From Rarobacter incanus (GTDB taxonomy: Bacteria; Actinomycetota; Actinomycetes; Actinomycetales; Cellulomonadaceae): DNA of 64,000 bases. This document shows, one piece after another, positions 20,992-34,915 of the stretch. The DNA lies in assembly GCF_006715765.1 (NCBI RefSeq), contig NZ_VFNV01000001.1, positions 2,046,001-2,110,000 of the forward strand, in the 5' to 3' direction. Position 1 is the stretch's first letter; each line of letters starts with the position of its first letter. The position numbers and the translations under genes were made by a program. The notes beneath the pieces were generated by a model. It was given only the letters and a program-made list of their open reading frames with translations. It ran no database searches and was not told the DNA's origin.

Positions 20992-21860
20992 ACGGTAAAG
21001 CACGCACGATCATCACCGGCGCCATCGGAATCATCGCGCTGATCGCCATCTGGGAGCTGTACAAGGCTCTCGGGCCCGCGGGCGGCGTCAGCATCGGCGA
21101 CATCACGGTGTTACCGCGGACCGCTGATACCGCGATGCCGCACGTGTGGGACATGATCGCGCGTGCCGCGCAGCCAATAAACCGCGCTTCCAACGCGGTT
21201 CCACTGTGGCAGGCGGTACTCGCGGCGGGAGCCATGTCCTTGGGCATTGCCGGCGTCGGGTGGGTTGCCGGCGTCGTGGTGGGGGTGGGCCTGGCGGTGC
21301 TTATGCAACGCCTACAGGTCGCGCGGGCGGCGATCCTCCCCTGGGTCATATTGAGCCAAACGGTCCCGCTCATCGCGCTGGCGCCCCTGGTCAAGGGGTG
21401 GGGATCCAAGCTCGAGTTCGGAACATTCGACTGGCAACCCTGGATGAGCGTAGCTGTCATCGCTTCGTACCTGGCGTTCTTCCCCGTTGCCGTCGGCATG
21501 CTGCGCGGGCTGTCATCCCCGCAGGACGTGCACACCGAACTATTCCGAACGTACAACGCCAGTTGGTGGACGACGCTGACGAAACTCCGGTTCCCGGCGG
21601 CGGTGCCGTACCTATTGCCGGCCCTGCGGCTGGCGGCTGCCAACGCCGTGGTAGGAGCGATCGTTGCTGAGGTTTCCACGGGTCTCAAGGGAGGCCTGGG
21701 CCGGATGATCATCGAGTTCGGTCAGGCGGGTTCCTCGGATCCCGCCAAGGCGTGGTCTCCCATCTTCGGGGCGGTGCTGATCGGATTGGTGTCTGCCGGG
21801 ATCGTGTACCTGATTGGCCTAACCCTAAAACGCTATCGATATGCGGAGGTAGACGCATGA
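20988..21860 (+). CDS. ABC transporter permease (pyrimidine-cluster importer)
   Basis: A 290-aa SsuC/TauC-type (BPD_transp_1) membrane subunit with about six helices. The coupling motif region EVSTGLKGGLGRMIIEFGQ near the C-terminus contacts the ATPase. The start ATG overlaps the preceding stop (ATGA), and its own stop overlaps the ATPase start. Together with the permease at 22747 it would form a heterodimeric channel. The long N-terminal half contains an extra polar loop. Confidence 0.85.
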   Translation: MNGKARTIITGAIGIIALIAIWELYKALGPAGGVSIGDITVLPRTADTAMPHVWDMIARAAQPINRASNAVPLWQAVLAAGAMSLGIAGVGWVAGVVVGVGLAVLMQRLQVARAAILPWVILSQTVPLIALAPLVKGWGSKLEFGTFDWQPWMSVAVIASYLAFFPVAVGMLRGLSSPQDVHTELFRTYNASWWTTLTKLRFPAAVPYLLPALRLAAANAVVGAIVAEVSTGLKGGLGRMIIEFGQAGSSDPAKAWSPIFGAVLIGLVSAGIVYLIGLTLKRYRYAEVDA

Positions 21861-22750
21861 GTACAACACCGACACCCGGATCGGGTGCGCAAGAAGGACC
21901 CATGCGCGTCCAAAGCCAGCCGCCGTCGGGCCCCGCCGTTGCCGTGGAGGTAAAGAACGTCACCCGCATCTTCGCCGCAAAATCCGGCGAAGTCACGGCG
22001 CTCAGCGACGTATCGCTTGACGTTGCTGCGGGCGAATTCGTGTCGCTCATTGGTCCCTCGGGTTGCGGCAAGTCAACGCTGTTGCGGTTGATAGCCGACC
22101 TCGATCAGCCCACGAGCGGGACCATCGACGTCTTCGGCAAACCCGCCAAGGCGGCCCGCGAAGCGCAGGACTACGGGATCGCGTTCCAGCAGGCCGGTCT
22201 TCTCCCGTGGAGATCGGTGCAGGCAAATATAGAGTTGCCGCTGGAACTCCACGGGCAGGGTAAGGGCGCTCGCGCAGCGCGGGCAAAAGAGCTGCTGGCC
22301 CTGGTGGGCCTGTCCGACTTCGCCGGACACATGCCCGGACAACTTTCCGGTGGTATGCAACAACGCGTTGCGATAGCTCGATCACTGGCAGAAAGCCCCA
22401 GCCTGCTGCTCATGGACGAACCGTTCGGCGCGCTCGACGAGATGACGCGCGAACGACTACAAACGGAGCTCCTGCGCATCCGTGCGGAAACAAACGCAGC
22501 GGTCGTATTCGTCACCCACTCGATCCCCGAGGCCGTCTACCTTTCGGACCGCGTTGTCGTCATGTCACCGCGTCCCGGCAGGGTCGAGCGGATCATCGAC
22601 GTCGCACTGGGCAGCGCCAAAGATCGCGCCGAAGATTTGCGTGAGGAAACGCAGTTCTTTGAACGAGTCGCCGCGGTCCGCGATGCGCTGCACATTGCCC
22701 ACGGCGATGCGCCGGCGTCGGGCGGTGCCAAAGGGGTGGACATCCGATGA
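21857..22750 (+). CDS. ABC transporter ATP-binding protein (pyrimidine-cluster importer)
   Basis: A 297-aa ATPase of the nitrate/sulfonate/taurine type. Walker A GPSGCGKST, Q-loop GIAFQQAGLLPWRS, signature LSGGMQQRVAIARSL, Walker B LLLMDEPFGALDE and H-loop VTHSIPEAV are all present, so it should be active. The ATG at 21857 overlaps the upstream permease stop; an earlier in-frame start at 21752 would lie deep inside that gene. It powers uptake for both permeases. Confidence 0.92.
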   Translation: MSTTPTPGSGAQEGPMRVQSQPPSGPAVAVEVKNVTRIFAAKSGEVTALSDVSLDVAAGEFVSLIGPSGCGKSTLLRLIADLDQPTSGTIDVFGKPAKAAREAQDYGIAFQQAGLLPWRSVQANIELPLELHGQGKGARAARAKELLALVGLSDFAGHMPGQLSGGMQQRVAIARSLAESPSLLLMDEPFGALDEMTRERLQTELLRIRAETNAAVVFVTHSIPEAVYLSDRVVVMSPRPGRVERIIDVALGSAKDRAEDLREETQFFERVAAVRDALHIAHGDAPASGGAKGVDIR

Positions 22751-23523
22751 GCGCCGGCGCAGTGTGGGACAGGCTCCGGGCGGTGATCGCTCCGCTGGCG
22801 TTCGGCGCGATCTTCCTGGGCGCGTGGCAATGGGTTGTCACGTTCTATGACCTAAAGCCGTACGTCGTGCCGAGCCCGCAAGCCATCGCCGAACAGTTTG
22901 CGGGCAACCTTGACACCATAGCGTCCGCCGCCGGAGCGACCGCGAAGAACTCCCTGTTCGGGCTCGCGCTCGGTGTGTTGGCAGCTCTTGTGTGGGCGGG
23001 GGCCTCGTCCGCGATTCGACTCATACGCGAGGCAAGCGCTCCGATCGTGATGGCCGCCTCCGTGGTACCTATCGTCGCGCTGGCGCCGGTGCTCTACTCG
23101 ATGTTCGGGCAAAGCGTGCAAACCGCGCGCATCATGATCGCGGCGCTCGCGGCCTTTGTGCCCGTCTACATCAACACGCTGCGGGGCCTGCAAACAGTGG
23201 CTCCAATCCACCGCGACCTCATGCGGGTATATGCGGCATCCCCTTGGCAGACCACCAAAACGGTGACGCTGCCAGGCGCGTTGCCCTTCTTCTTCACTGG
23301 CCTGGGGATTGCTTCCTCGGTGTCGGTGATCTCGGCGCTCGTTGCCGAGTATTTCGGTGGCCCGGTTGACGGTTTGGGCCGGTCCATCACCTCCGCGGTT
23401 TCCTCGTCGCGCTACGCCCTCGCCTGGGCGTACGTGATAGGCGCCGTCATCATCGGCGTAGTTTTCTTTGTCGCCACTTCACTCGTGGAACGGGTCACTT
23501 TGCGTCGCCGCCAGGCGCGCTGA
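22747..23523 (+). CDS. ABC transporter permease, second subunit
   Basis: A 258-aa BPD_transp_1 permease with helices throughout and an EAA-type loop near VYAASPWQTTKTVTLPGALPF. It starts in a 4-nt overlap with the ATPase stop. It is related to but distinct from the permease at 20988, so the channel is probably a heterodimer. Confidence 0.87.
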   Translation: MSAGAVWDRLRAVIAPLAFGAIFLGAWQWVVTFYDLKPYVVPSPQAIAEQFAGNLDTIASAAGATAKNSLFGLALGVLAALVWAGASSAIRLIREASAPIVMAASVVPIVALAPVLYSMFGQSVQTARIMIAALAAFVPVYINTLRGLQTVAPIHRDLMRVYAASPWQTTKTVTLPGALPFFFTGLGIASSVSVISALVAEYFGGPVDGLGRSITSAVSSSRYALAWAYVIGAVIIGVVFFVATSLVERVTLRRRQAR

Positions 23524-23569
23524 CTCGATCCCTGACCTCCCTTCCACGCCCTAAGAGAGGAAAACCTCC

Positions 23570-24748
23570 ATGAAAACACTGAACCGCCGCGCGCTCGGCG
23601 CAGTCGCATTGGGTTCGGCCGTGGCTCTTGCCCTGGCCGGATGCTCGGGATCATCGAGCTCATCGTCAACCACGTCGCCCGAAGCAAGCACATCCACCGA
23701 CGCCGCATCGGGCGAACTCAAGGATGTCACTTTGCAATTGCAGTGGGTCGCCCAGGCTCAATTCGCCGGATACTACGCGGCAGTAGCCGAGGGTTTCTAC
23801 AAGGACGAGGGCCTGAACGTCACGATCCAGGAAGCCGGCACCGACACGGTGCCGATCGACGTTCTGGCTGCCGGCGATGCCGACTTTGCCATCTCCTGGG
23901 TGCCCAAGGTGCTGGGCTCGATCGAGCAAGGCACCAAGGTGACCGATATCGCGCAGATTTTCGAGCGCTCCGGGACGACCCAAATCTCATTCAAGAACAA
24001 GCAGATTAAGACTGCCGCGGATCTCAAGGGCAAGAAGGTTGGCTCGTGGGGGTACGGCAACGAATGGGAATTGTTCGCCGGGATGCAAAAGGCCGGGATC
24101 GACACCACCAAGGACATCGATTTGGTCCAGCAGGCATTCGATATGAACGCCTTCCTGTCGGGTGACATCGATGCGGCCCAGGCGATGACATACAACGAGT
24201 ACGCCCAGGTCCTGGAGACCAAGAACCCGGATACCGGCAAGCTCTACACGGCCGACGACCTCAACGTCATCAACTGGAACGATGAGGGCACGGCGATGCT
24301 TCAGGACGCCATCTGGGCGGATTCCGACAAGCTTGCCTCGGATGCCGACTACGCGGACACCGCGGTGAAGTTCATCAAGGCCTCGATCAAGGGCTGGGCG
24401 TACGTGCGCGACCACCCGCAAGAGGGCGCGGACATCGTCACCGAGGCGGGATCTACCCTCGGCACCAGCCACCAACTGTGGATGGCTAACGAGGTGAACA
24501 AGCTGATCTGGCCGTCCACTTCCGGGGTGGGCATGATCAACAAGGACGCGTGGGACCAGACCGTTTCGATCGCCAAGGGAACCAAGAATGAGACGGGCTC
24601 GACCATCATCACGCAGGACCCGCCGGAAACCGCGTACTCCAACGAATACGTCACCAAGGCTCTGGAAGAGCTCAAGGCCGAAGGCGTCGACGTCATGGGG
24701 TCCGACTTCCAGCCCCAGGTCGTCACCCTGAACGAGGGCGGCAACTGA
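23570..24748 (+). CDS. NMT1/THI5-like substrate-binding lipoprotein
   Basis: A 392-aa solute-binding protein with lipobox LALAGC and a Ser/Thr-rich tether. The NMT1/THI5-type core begins DVTLQLQWVAQAQFAGYYAA and contains DADFAISWVPKVLG and GKKVGSWGYGNEWELF. Members bind pyrimidine-like or other small ring compounds. ATG with GAGAGG upstream; 46 nt after the permease and closed by a terminator. In this context a pyrimidine, dihydropyrimidine or hydantoin substrate is most likely (inference). Confidence 0.85.
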   Translation: MKTLNRRALGAVALGSAVALALAGCSGSSSSSSTTSPEASTSTDAASGELKDVTLQLQWVAQAQFAGYYAAVAEGFYKDEGLNVTIQEAGTDTVPIDVLAAGDADFAISWVPKVLGSIEQGTKVTDIAQIFERSGTTQISFKNKQIKTAADLKGKKVGSWGYGNEWELFAGMQKAGIDTTKDIDLVQQAFDMNAFLSGDIDAAQAMTYNEYAQVLETKNPDTGKLYTADDLNVINWNDEGTAMLQDAIWADSDKLASDADYADTAVKFIKASIKGWAYVRDHPQEGADIVTEAGSTLGTSHQLWMANEVNKLIWPSTSGVGMINKDAWDQTVSIAKGTKNETGSTIITQDPPETAYSNEYVTKALEELKAEGVDVMGSDFQPQVVTLNEGGN

Positions 24749-24781
24749 TCGGCGTGCTGATCTATCCCGCCAAGCCGTGAT

Positions 24782-24814
24782 CCCGGGCTCCCGCCAGTTC
24801 GGCGGGAGCCCGGG
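24782..24814 (+). terminator. Terminator after the importer genes
   Basis: A perfect 14-bp stem (CCCGGGCTCCCGCC and complement) with an AGTTC loop, 33 nt after the lipoprotein stop. It separates the importer block from the aminotransferase and SDR genes, perhaps only partly. Confidence 0.8.
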
Positions 24815-24870
24815 CCCCCGAAGCCAACCCACCGAGTAGCCCCCTAGTCGCATGTTTGCGAGGTTCAACC

Positions 24871-26205
24871 ATGTCCACATCCACCACTAATTCGCTAAGC
24901 CTGAGCGATGAGGCTGTCATTGCGGCCGATCACGCGCGCGTATTTCATTCGTGGTCCGCGCAAGCGCACCTTCCGAACTTCACGGTGGACAGCGGGCAGG
25001 GCTGCCACCTGTGGGACCAATCTGGCCGCAGGTGGCTAGATTTCACCAGTCAACTGGTCAACGTCAACATTGGCTACCAGCACCCGGCGGTCGTCGCGGC
25101 CATCAAGGCGCAGGCCGATATCCTCACCACGATCGCGCCCGCCACCGCCAATGGGCAGCGCGCCACGGCCGCGGAGTTGATACTGCGCCACCTGCCCGAT
25201 TCTTTCGAAAAGGTGTTCTTCACCAACGCCGGGGCGGACGCGAACGAGAACGCGATCCGGCTGGCGCGCCTGTACACGGGCCGTGACAAGATCATCTCGC
25301 ACTACCGGTCGTACCACGGCAATACGGGCGCTGCGATCAACGCGACCGGTGATTGGCGCCGCATGCCGAACGAGTATTCGCGCGGGCACGTGCACGTTTT
25401 CGGCCCCTATCTTTACCGGACGGAGTTTTGGGCGACTACGCCCGAGCAGGAATGCGAACGAGCTCTGCACAGCCTGGAGCGGACCATCCAGAGCGAGGGG
25501 CCGGACACCGTCGCCGGCATCTTATTCGAATCGATTCCTGGCACCGCCGGTATCCTCACACCGCCGCCCGGATACCTTGCGGGCGTGCGCAGGCTCGCGG
25601 ACAAGTACGGGATCGTGCTGATACTCGATGAGGTAATGGCGGGCTTTGGGCGAACCGGCAACTGGTTCGCTTTCCAGGCGCACGACGTCGTTCCCGACCT
25701 GGTGACCTTCGCCAAGGGCGTCAATTCCGGTTACGTTCCCGCAGGTGGGGTCGCGCTGAGCGGGCCCATTGCGCACGCATTCGACGACAGGGTGTTTCCG
25801 GGCGGGCTCACGTACTCGGGGCATCCGCTGGCGATGGCCGCGATCGTGGCGACCATAACCGCGATGGAGGACGAGCGCATCGTCGAGAACGCGGCGCGTA
25901 TCGGTTCCGAGGTGATCGCGCCTGCTCTGACCGATCTGGCGGCCTCCAACCCGCTGGTCGGTGAAGTCCGCGGCAGCGGAGTCTTTTGGGCCATCGAATT
26001 GGTCCGCGATCGAGTCACGCGGGAGCCGGTGACGCCGGCCACTATGGCGGCGATCAAGGCGGCGTGCTTCGATAGGGGTCTGCTGGTGTTCCTGGCCGAC
26101 AATCGAATTCACATAGTTCCACCGTGCGTGGTGACCGATGACGAGGCGACGCAGGGCCTCGCGATCATCGCCGACGTGCTTTCCCAACTTTCCAAGGAGT
26201 CCTAA
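24871..26205 (+). CDS. Class III omega-aminotransferase, probable beta-alanine transaminase
   Basis: PLP enzyme of 444 aa that would move the amino group of beta-alanine to a keto acid, giving malonate semialdehyde. Class III signatures are clear: FTNAGADANENAIRLAR, YHGNTGAAIN, the PLP-contact DEVMAGFGRTG, and the Schiff-base lysine in TFAKGVNSGYVPAGG (Lys282). The ATG at 24871 has GAGG upstream; a TTG 15 bases earlier is less likely. It abuts the SDR gene with no gap. Taurine or GABA transaminase are alternatives, but the ureidopropionase context favours beta-alanine. Confidence 0.85.
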   Translation: MSTSTTNSLSLSDEAVIAADHARVFHSWSAQAHLPNFTVDSGQGCHLWDQSGRRWLDFTSQLVNVNIGYQHPAVVAAIKAQADILTTIAPATANGQRATAAELILRHLPDSFEKVFFTNAGADANENAIRLARLYTGRDKIISHYRSYHGNTGAAINATGDWRRMPNEYSRGHVHVFGPYLYRTEFWATTPEQECERALHSLERTIQSEGPDTVAGILFESIPGTAGILTPPPGYLAGVRRLADKYGIVLILDEVMAGFGRTGNWFAFQAHDVVPDLVTFAKGVNSGYVPAGGVALSGPIAHAFDDRVFPGGLTYSGHPLAMAAIVATITAMEDERIVENAARIGSEVIAPALTDLAASNPLVGEVRGSGVFWAIELVRDRVTREPVTPATMAAIKAACFDRGLLVFLADNRIHIVPPCVVTDDEATQGLAIIADVLSQLSKES

Positions 26206-26958
26206 ATGTCATCCCCTCGTCGCGTTCTGGTCACGGGTGCATCGTCCGGGATCGGGGCGGCCACCGTGCGCAGGCTGTGCGCGGAAGGTTTCAGCGTAAT
26301 CGCCGCGGCTCGCCGTGCTGATCGCCTGGAGGAACTGGCCGCACAGACAGGTGCGCAGGCGTACCCGCTCGATATTACGGACGAGTCCGCCGTCGCCGAA
26401 TTGGCTCGCCACCTGGAGGAAACGGGCGGCTTGGCCGCCGTCGTAAACAACGCCGGGGGAGCGTTCGGCCTGGATCCCGTCGCCGAGGCGGATGTGGCGC
26501 AGTGGCGAAAGATGTACGAACTCAACGTCATCGGTACGTTGCAGGTAACGAAGGCGCTGTTGCCGCTGCTGCGCGCGAGCGGCGCCGGCGATGTGCTGAC
26601 GGTCACTTCGACCGCGGCCCACGCGCCGTATCCCGGCGGCGCCGGCTACACGGGCGTCAAGCACGCGGAACGGATGCTGGTGCAGACCCTGCGCTGGGAA
26701 CTCGTGGGCGAGCCGATTAGGGTGATTGAGATTTCGCCGGGAAACGTGGCGACCGAGGAGTTCTCGTTGGTCCGCTTCGACGGGGATGCGAAGCGCGCCG
26801 CCGCGGTCTACGAGGGGTACCAGCCCCTGGTGGCCGACGATATCGCGGACGTCATCGCGTTTGCGCTGACGCGTCCCGATCACGTGAACCTGGACCTGTT
26901 GATTGTTCGCCCGCGGGCGCAGGCGAACAATACAACCATCGCCCGCACGGGGGTGTGA
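26206..26958 (+). CDS. SDR dehydrogenase, YdfG-like (malonate semialdehyde reductase candidate)
   Basis: Short-chain dehydrogenase of 250 aa. Cofactor motif TGASSGIG (10-17), NNAG, catalytic Ser in VTSTAAH, and YTGVK. The C-terminal half resembles E. coli YdfG (EISPGNVATEEFSLVRFDGD; HVNLDLLIV). YdfG reduces malonate semialdehyde to 3-hydroxypropionate in the Rut route, so this enzyme would remove the aldehyde made by the preceding aminotransferase. It starts one base after that gene's stop. The exact substrate is inferred. Confidence 0.82.
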   Translation: MSSPRRVLVTGASSGIGAATVRRLCAEGFSVIAAARRADRLEELAAQTGAQAYPLDITDESAVAELARHLEETGGLAAVVNNAGGAFGLDPVAEADVAQWRKMYELNVIGTLQVTKALLPLLRASGAGDVLTVTSTAAHAPYPGGAGYTGVKHAERMLVQTLRWELVGEPIRVIEISPGNVATEEFSLVRFDGDAKRAAAVYEGYQPLVADDIADVIAFALTRPDHVNLDLLIVRPRAQANNTTIARTGV

Positions 26959-27293
26959 TCCCCGGGTAGCCAGACGCATTCCCAGCGGCATTGCGGGCCG
27001 CGGGCGCCGGTGACGATTCGCGGATTGCATGCGGATGATTAGTCGCCGGCGCCTTCTCGTTTTGCCGCAATGACGGCAACCGATCGGTCGACACGCTGGG
27101 GCGGGGAAGTCGACAATTGTGCCGACTTGCTTTATTCTCTCTCGATCCGGTATGCTGTCGCTTTGCGCCTTATTGTGGCTCGCGTTGTCATGCCGACTTT
27201 CGTGGATACCAATGGTATTCCCGCCGGTTGGTGTGTCAAAACGGGCATCATTTCGACGCTGGCGTGCATCCGTTTCGCAGGGAAGGACCCCAC
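26959..27293 (+). promoter_or_regulatory. rpoB upstream region and promoter
   Basis: This 335-base stretch has no supported gene. TTGCTT (27127-27132), 18 bases, then TATGCT (27151-27156) is a good promoter for rpoBC, leaving a leader of about 130 nt before the TTG start. Confidence 0.6.
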
Positions 27294-30200
27294 TTGGCTG
27301 CCTCGCGCACCCCTTCTGCTCCGTCCAAAGAAGCTATCGCGAACCGTACGGCCTCCGGCCGTATCTCGTTCGCGCAGATATATGAACCGTTGGAGGTTCC
27401 GAATCTTCTAGCTCTCCAAACCGAGAGCTTCGATTGGCTGTTAGGGAACGAAAGGTGGCAGGCCCGCGTGGCTGCCGCCAAGGCGGCTGGCCGCCGCGAT
27501 GTTCCCGAAACCTCTGGTCTGGAAGAGATCTTCGAAGAGATCTCTCCGATCGAGGACTTCGCGCAGACCATGTCGTTGCAGTTCTCGAACCACCGTTTCG
27601 AACCACCGAAGCACACGGCAGAGGAATGCCGCGCGAAGGACTTCACCTACGCCGCCCCGTTGTTCGTGACGGCTGAGTTCTACAACCACACCACCGAAGA
27701 GATCAAGTCTCAGACGGTGTTCATGGGCGACTTCCCGTTGATGACCGAGCGGGGAACGTTCATCATCAACGGCACCGAGCGTGTTGTCGTCTCCCAGTTG
27801 GTGCGTTCACCCGGCGTCTACTTCGAGCGCACCCCGGACAAGACCAGCGACAAGGACATCTTTGTCGCAAAGGTGATTCCGTCACGCGGTGCGTGGCTCG
27901 AATTCGAGATCGACAAGCGCGATTCGGTGGGCGTTCGCGTCGACCGCAAGCGCAAGCAGTCGGTCACGGTCCTGCTCAAGGCACTGGGGCTGTCGGCATC
28001 TGAAATCCGCGAGCGTTTCGCCGATTACCCCGCCGTCCTCGAGATGCTCGAGAAGGACACGGTCTCAACGCAGGACGAGGCCCTCGTCGACCTGTATCGC
28101 AAAATTCGTCCGGGCGAGCCGCCCACGGCGGAAGCCGGCCGCAACCTGCTTGAGAGCTTCTACTTCTCATCGAAGCGCTACGACCTGGCCAAGGTCGGTC
28201 GTTACAAGATCAACAAGAAGCTCGGCGTCGACAAGCCGTTGAGTGAGTCGGTGCTGTCGATTGATGACATCTTGGCCGCGATCGAGTACCTGTGTGCGCT
28301 GCACGCGGGAAAGGCGACGCTGACCGGCGAACGCGGCGGCGAAGCCGTCGACGTTCGCGTTGAGACCGATGACATCGATCACTTCGGTAACCGTCGCATC
28401 CGCGCGGTTGGGGAGCTGATTCAGAACCAGATCCGCACGGGATTGTCGCGCATGGAGCGCGTTGTGCGCGAGCGCATGACGACCCAGGACGTCGAGGCTA
28501 TCGCGCCGCAGACGCTGATCAACATCCGGCCCGTGGTCGCGTCGATCAAGGAGTTCTTCGGAACTTCCCAGCTGTCGCAGTTCATGGACCAGAACAACCC
28601 GCTGGCGGGTCTGACGCACAAGCGTCGCCTCAACGCGCTCGGCCCCGGTGGCCTCTCGCGCGACCGCGCCGGAATGGAAGTTCGCGACGTTCACCCGTCG
28701 CACTACGGCCGCATGTGCCCGATTGAGACGCCCGAAGGCCCGAACATTGGTCTGATCGGATCGCTCGCGTCGTTCGGACGGATCAACCCGTTCGGCTTCA
28801 TCGAGACTCCCTACCGCAAGGTCGTGGAGGGCCACGTGACCGATGAGGTCGTGTACCTGACGGCCGACGACGAGGACCGCTACAACATCGCGCAGGCGAA
28901 CACCCCCCTGAACGCGGACGGTTCGTTCGCGCAACCGCGCGTGCTCGTTCGCCTCAAGGGCGGCGAGACGGAAGACGTCCCGGTCCACCAGGTTGACTAC
29001 ATGGACGTTTCGCCCCGGCAGATGGTTTCGGTCGCAACCGCGCTGATTCCGTTCCTCGAACACGATGACGCCAACCGGGCGCTCATGGGTGCCAACATGC
29101 AGCGCCAGGCTGTGCCGTTGGTGCGGTCCGAGGCCCCGCTGGTGGGAACCGGCATGGAGTGGCGTTCGGCCGTCGACGCGGGCGACGTCATCCTGGCGGC
29201 CAAGCCGGGTGTCGTTTCCGAGGTCTCCGCCGACCTGATTACCGTGGCGAACGACGACGCGACGACGTCAACGTATCGCGTCCGCAAGTTCGTGCGCTCG
29301 AACCAGGGAACTAGCTACAACCAGCGCGTCCTAGTGGACGCCGGCCAGCGCGTCGAAATCGGCTCGGTTCTGGCCGATGGGCCGGCAACCGACGGCGGCG
29401 AATTGTCGCTGGGACGCAACCTGCTGGTCGCGTTCATGTCGTGGGAGGGCCACAACTACGAGGACGCGATTATCCTCAGCCAGCGCCTGGTCAAGGACGA
29501 CGTCCTCTCCTCGATCCACATCGAGGAGCACGAGGTCGACGCCCGCGATACCAAGCTTGGCCCCGAGGAAATCACGCGCGATATCCCGAACGTGTCGGAC
29601 GAGGTCCTGGCGGACCTGGACGAACGCGGCATCATCCGGATCGGTGCCGAGGTCACGAGTGGAGATGTGCTCGTCGGTAAGGTGACCCCCAAGGGTGAAA
29701 CCGAACTGACACCGGAACAGCGCCTGCTGCGCGCCATCTTTGGCGAGAAGGCACGCGAGGTTCGCGACACGTCGCTCAAGGTGCCGCACGGCGAGACCGG
29801 AACTGTCATCGAGGTTCGCACGTTCAACCGCGAGGACGGTGACGAGCTGCCCGCCGGGGTCAACGAGTTGGTGCGCGTCTACATCGCCCAGCGCCGCAAG
29901 ATCACCGCCGGTGACAAGCTCGCCGGTCGGCACGGGAACAAGGGTGTCATCTCGACGATTCTGCCCGAGGAGGACATGCCGTTCCTTGCGGACGGAACCC
30001 CCGTCGACATCGTCTTGAACCCGATGGGTGTTCCGGGACGTATGAACGTCGGTCAGGTGCTCGAGGTCCACCTGGGGTGGATCGCGTCGCAGGGTTGGGA
30101 CATCACCGGACTCAAGGAGGCCACGAACGAGTGGCTCGCCAAGGTCCCCGAGCATGCGCGCAAGGCCGACCCCGGCAGCCGCGTCGCTACGCCCGTCTTC

Positions 30201-30809
30201 GACGGTGTGGAAGAGGACGTCTTGGCGGGATTGCTCGCGAACACGCGACCGAACCGCGACGGGAACCGCATGGTCGGCCCCGACGGCAAGGCTCGCCTGT
30301 TCGATGGACGCTCCGGTGAGCCGTTCCCGGATCCGGTTTCCGTCGGGTACATGTACATCTTGAAGCTTCACCACCTGGTGGACGACAAGATTCACGCACG
30401 TTCGACCGGCCCGTACTCGATGATCACCCAGCAGCCACTCGGCGGTAAGGCGCAGTTCGGTGGCCAGCGATTCGGTGAGATGGAGGTCTGGGCCCTGGAA
30501 GCGTACGGCGCTGCCTACACGCTTCAGGAACTGCTCACGATTAAGTCCGACGACGTCCCCGGACGCGTCAAGGTATACGAGGCAATCGTCAAGGGCGAGA
30601 ACATTCCCGACTCGGGGATTCCCGAATCGTTCAAGGTGCTGCTGAAGGAAATGCAGTCGCTGTGCCTGAACGTCGAGGTTCTCTCTAGCGAGGGCAATGT
30701 CATCGAGATGAAGGAATCCGACGACGACGACGGCTACCGCGCCGCCGAAGAGCTCGGCATTGACCTGGCTCGGCGCCCGAACGCTGCGAACAGCATCGAC
30801 GAGATCTGA
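27294..30809 (+). CDS. rpoB: DNA-directed RNA polymerase subunit beta
   Basis: Beta subunit of RNA polymerase, 1171 aa. The TTG start at 27294 is chosen because GGAAGGA precedes it and it gives the actinobacterial N-terminus MAASRT, soon followed by the conserved [18 protein letters not shown]; an open frame upstream to 27117 is spurious. The rifampicin region runs from [20 protein letters not shown] to [18 protein letters not shown]. Asn447 stands at the position of E. coli Ser531, the commonest rifampicin-resistance site. The active-site part HGNKGVIS and the C-terminal [20 protein letters not shown] are intact. It is followed by rpoC. Confidence 0.98.
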   Translation: MAASRTPSAPSKEAIANRTASGRISFAQIYEPLEVPNLLALQTESFDWLLGNERWQARVAAAKAAGRRDVPETSGLEEIFEEISPIEDFAQTMSLQFSNHRFEPPKHTAEECRAKDFTYAAPLFVTAEFYNHTTEEIKSQTVFMGDFPLMTERGTFIINGTERVVVSQLVRSPGVYFERTPDKTSDKDIFVAKVIPSRGAWLEFEIDKRDSVGVRVDRKRKQSVTVLLKALGLSASEIRERFADYPAVLEMLEKDTVSTQDEALVDLYRKIRPGEPPTAEAGRNLLESFYFSSKRYDLAKVGRYKINKKLGVDKPLSESVLSIDDILAAIEYLCALHAGKATLTGERGGEAVDVRVETDDIDHFGNRRIRAVGELIQNQIRTGLSRMERVVRERMTTQDVEAIAPQTLINIRPVVASIKEFFGTSQLSQFMDQNNPLAGLTHKRRLNALGPGGLSRDRAGMEVRDVHPSHYGRMCPIETPEGPNIGLIGSLASFGRINPFGFIETPYRKVVEGHVTDEVVYLTADDEDRYNIAQANTPLNADGSFAQPRVLVRLKGGETEDVPVHQVDYMDVSPRQMVSVATALIPFLEHDDANRALMGANMQRQAVPLVRSEAPLVGTGMEWRSAVDAGDVILAAKPGVVSEVSADLITVANDDATTSTYRVRKFVRSNQGTSYNQRVLVDAGQRVEIGSVLADGPATDGGELSLGRNLLVAFMSWEGHNYEDAIILSQRLVKDDVLSSIHIEEHEVDARDTKLGPEEITRDIPNVSDEVLADLDERGIIRIGAEVTSGDVLVGKVTPKGETELTPEQRLLRAIFGEKAREVRDTSLKVPHGETGTVIEVRTFNREDGDELPAGVNELVRVYIAQRRKITAGDKLAGRHGNKGVISTILPEEDMPFLADGTPVDIVLNPMGVPGRMNVGQVLEVHLGWIASQGWDITGLKEATNEWLAKVPEHARKADPGSRVATPVFDGVEEDVLAGLLANTRPNRDGNRMVGPDGKARLFDGRSGEPFPDPVSVGYMYILKLHHLVDDKIHARSTGPYSMITQQPLGGKAQFGGQRFGEMEVWALEAYGAAYTLQELLTIKSDDVPGRVKVYEAIVKGENIPDSGIPESFKVLLKEMQSLCLNVEVLSSEGNVIEMKESDDDDGYRAAEELGIDLARRPNAANSIDEI

Positions 30810-30815
30810 TGTGCT

Positions 30816-30842
30816 GCGGGTGGCGGCGACGCCGCCACCCGC
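30816..30842 (+). other. rpoB-rpoC intercistronic hairpin
   Basis: A 12-bp perfect GC stem (GCGGGTGGCGGC and complement) with a 3-nt loop lies 6 nt after the rpoB stop, without a T-tract. It may be a partial terminator or processing site that tunes rpoC. Confidence 0.6.
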
Positions 30843-30906
30843 ACCACAACCTTGAGTTTTCCACCTTAGCCAGCCCCGGCTGGCGGCCAAAAGGAAGTAG
30901 GACACC

Positions 30907-34773
<3,867 letters not shown>

Positions 34774-34793
34774 GTTGCGGTAGACGCAGGTGT

Positions 34794-34827
34794 GGGGCGG
34801 GTCGGTCTTGACGGATCGACCCGCCCC
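34794..34827 (+). terminator. rpoBC terminator
   Basis: An 11-bp stem GGGGCGGGTCG/CGACCCGCCCC with a 12-nt loop, 20 nt after rpoC. Confidence 0.8.
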
Positions 34828-34915
34828 GCGCGCGTTGTGGGCACCGCCGCGGCAAGCGGACGGGCTATTGTGAGTGGTGCAGGTACGGGCTAAACGCAGA
34901 TGTGGAGGCATGCTA

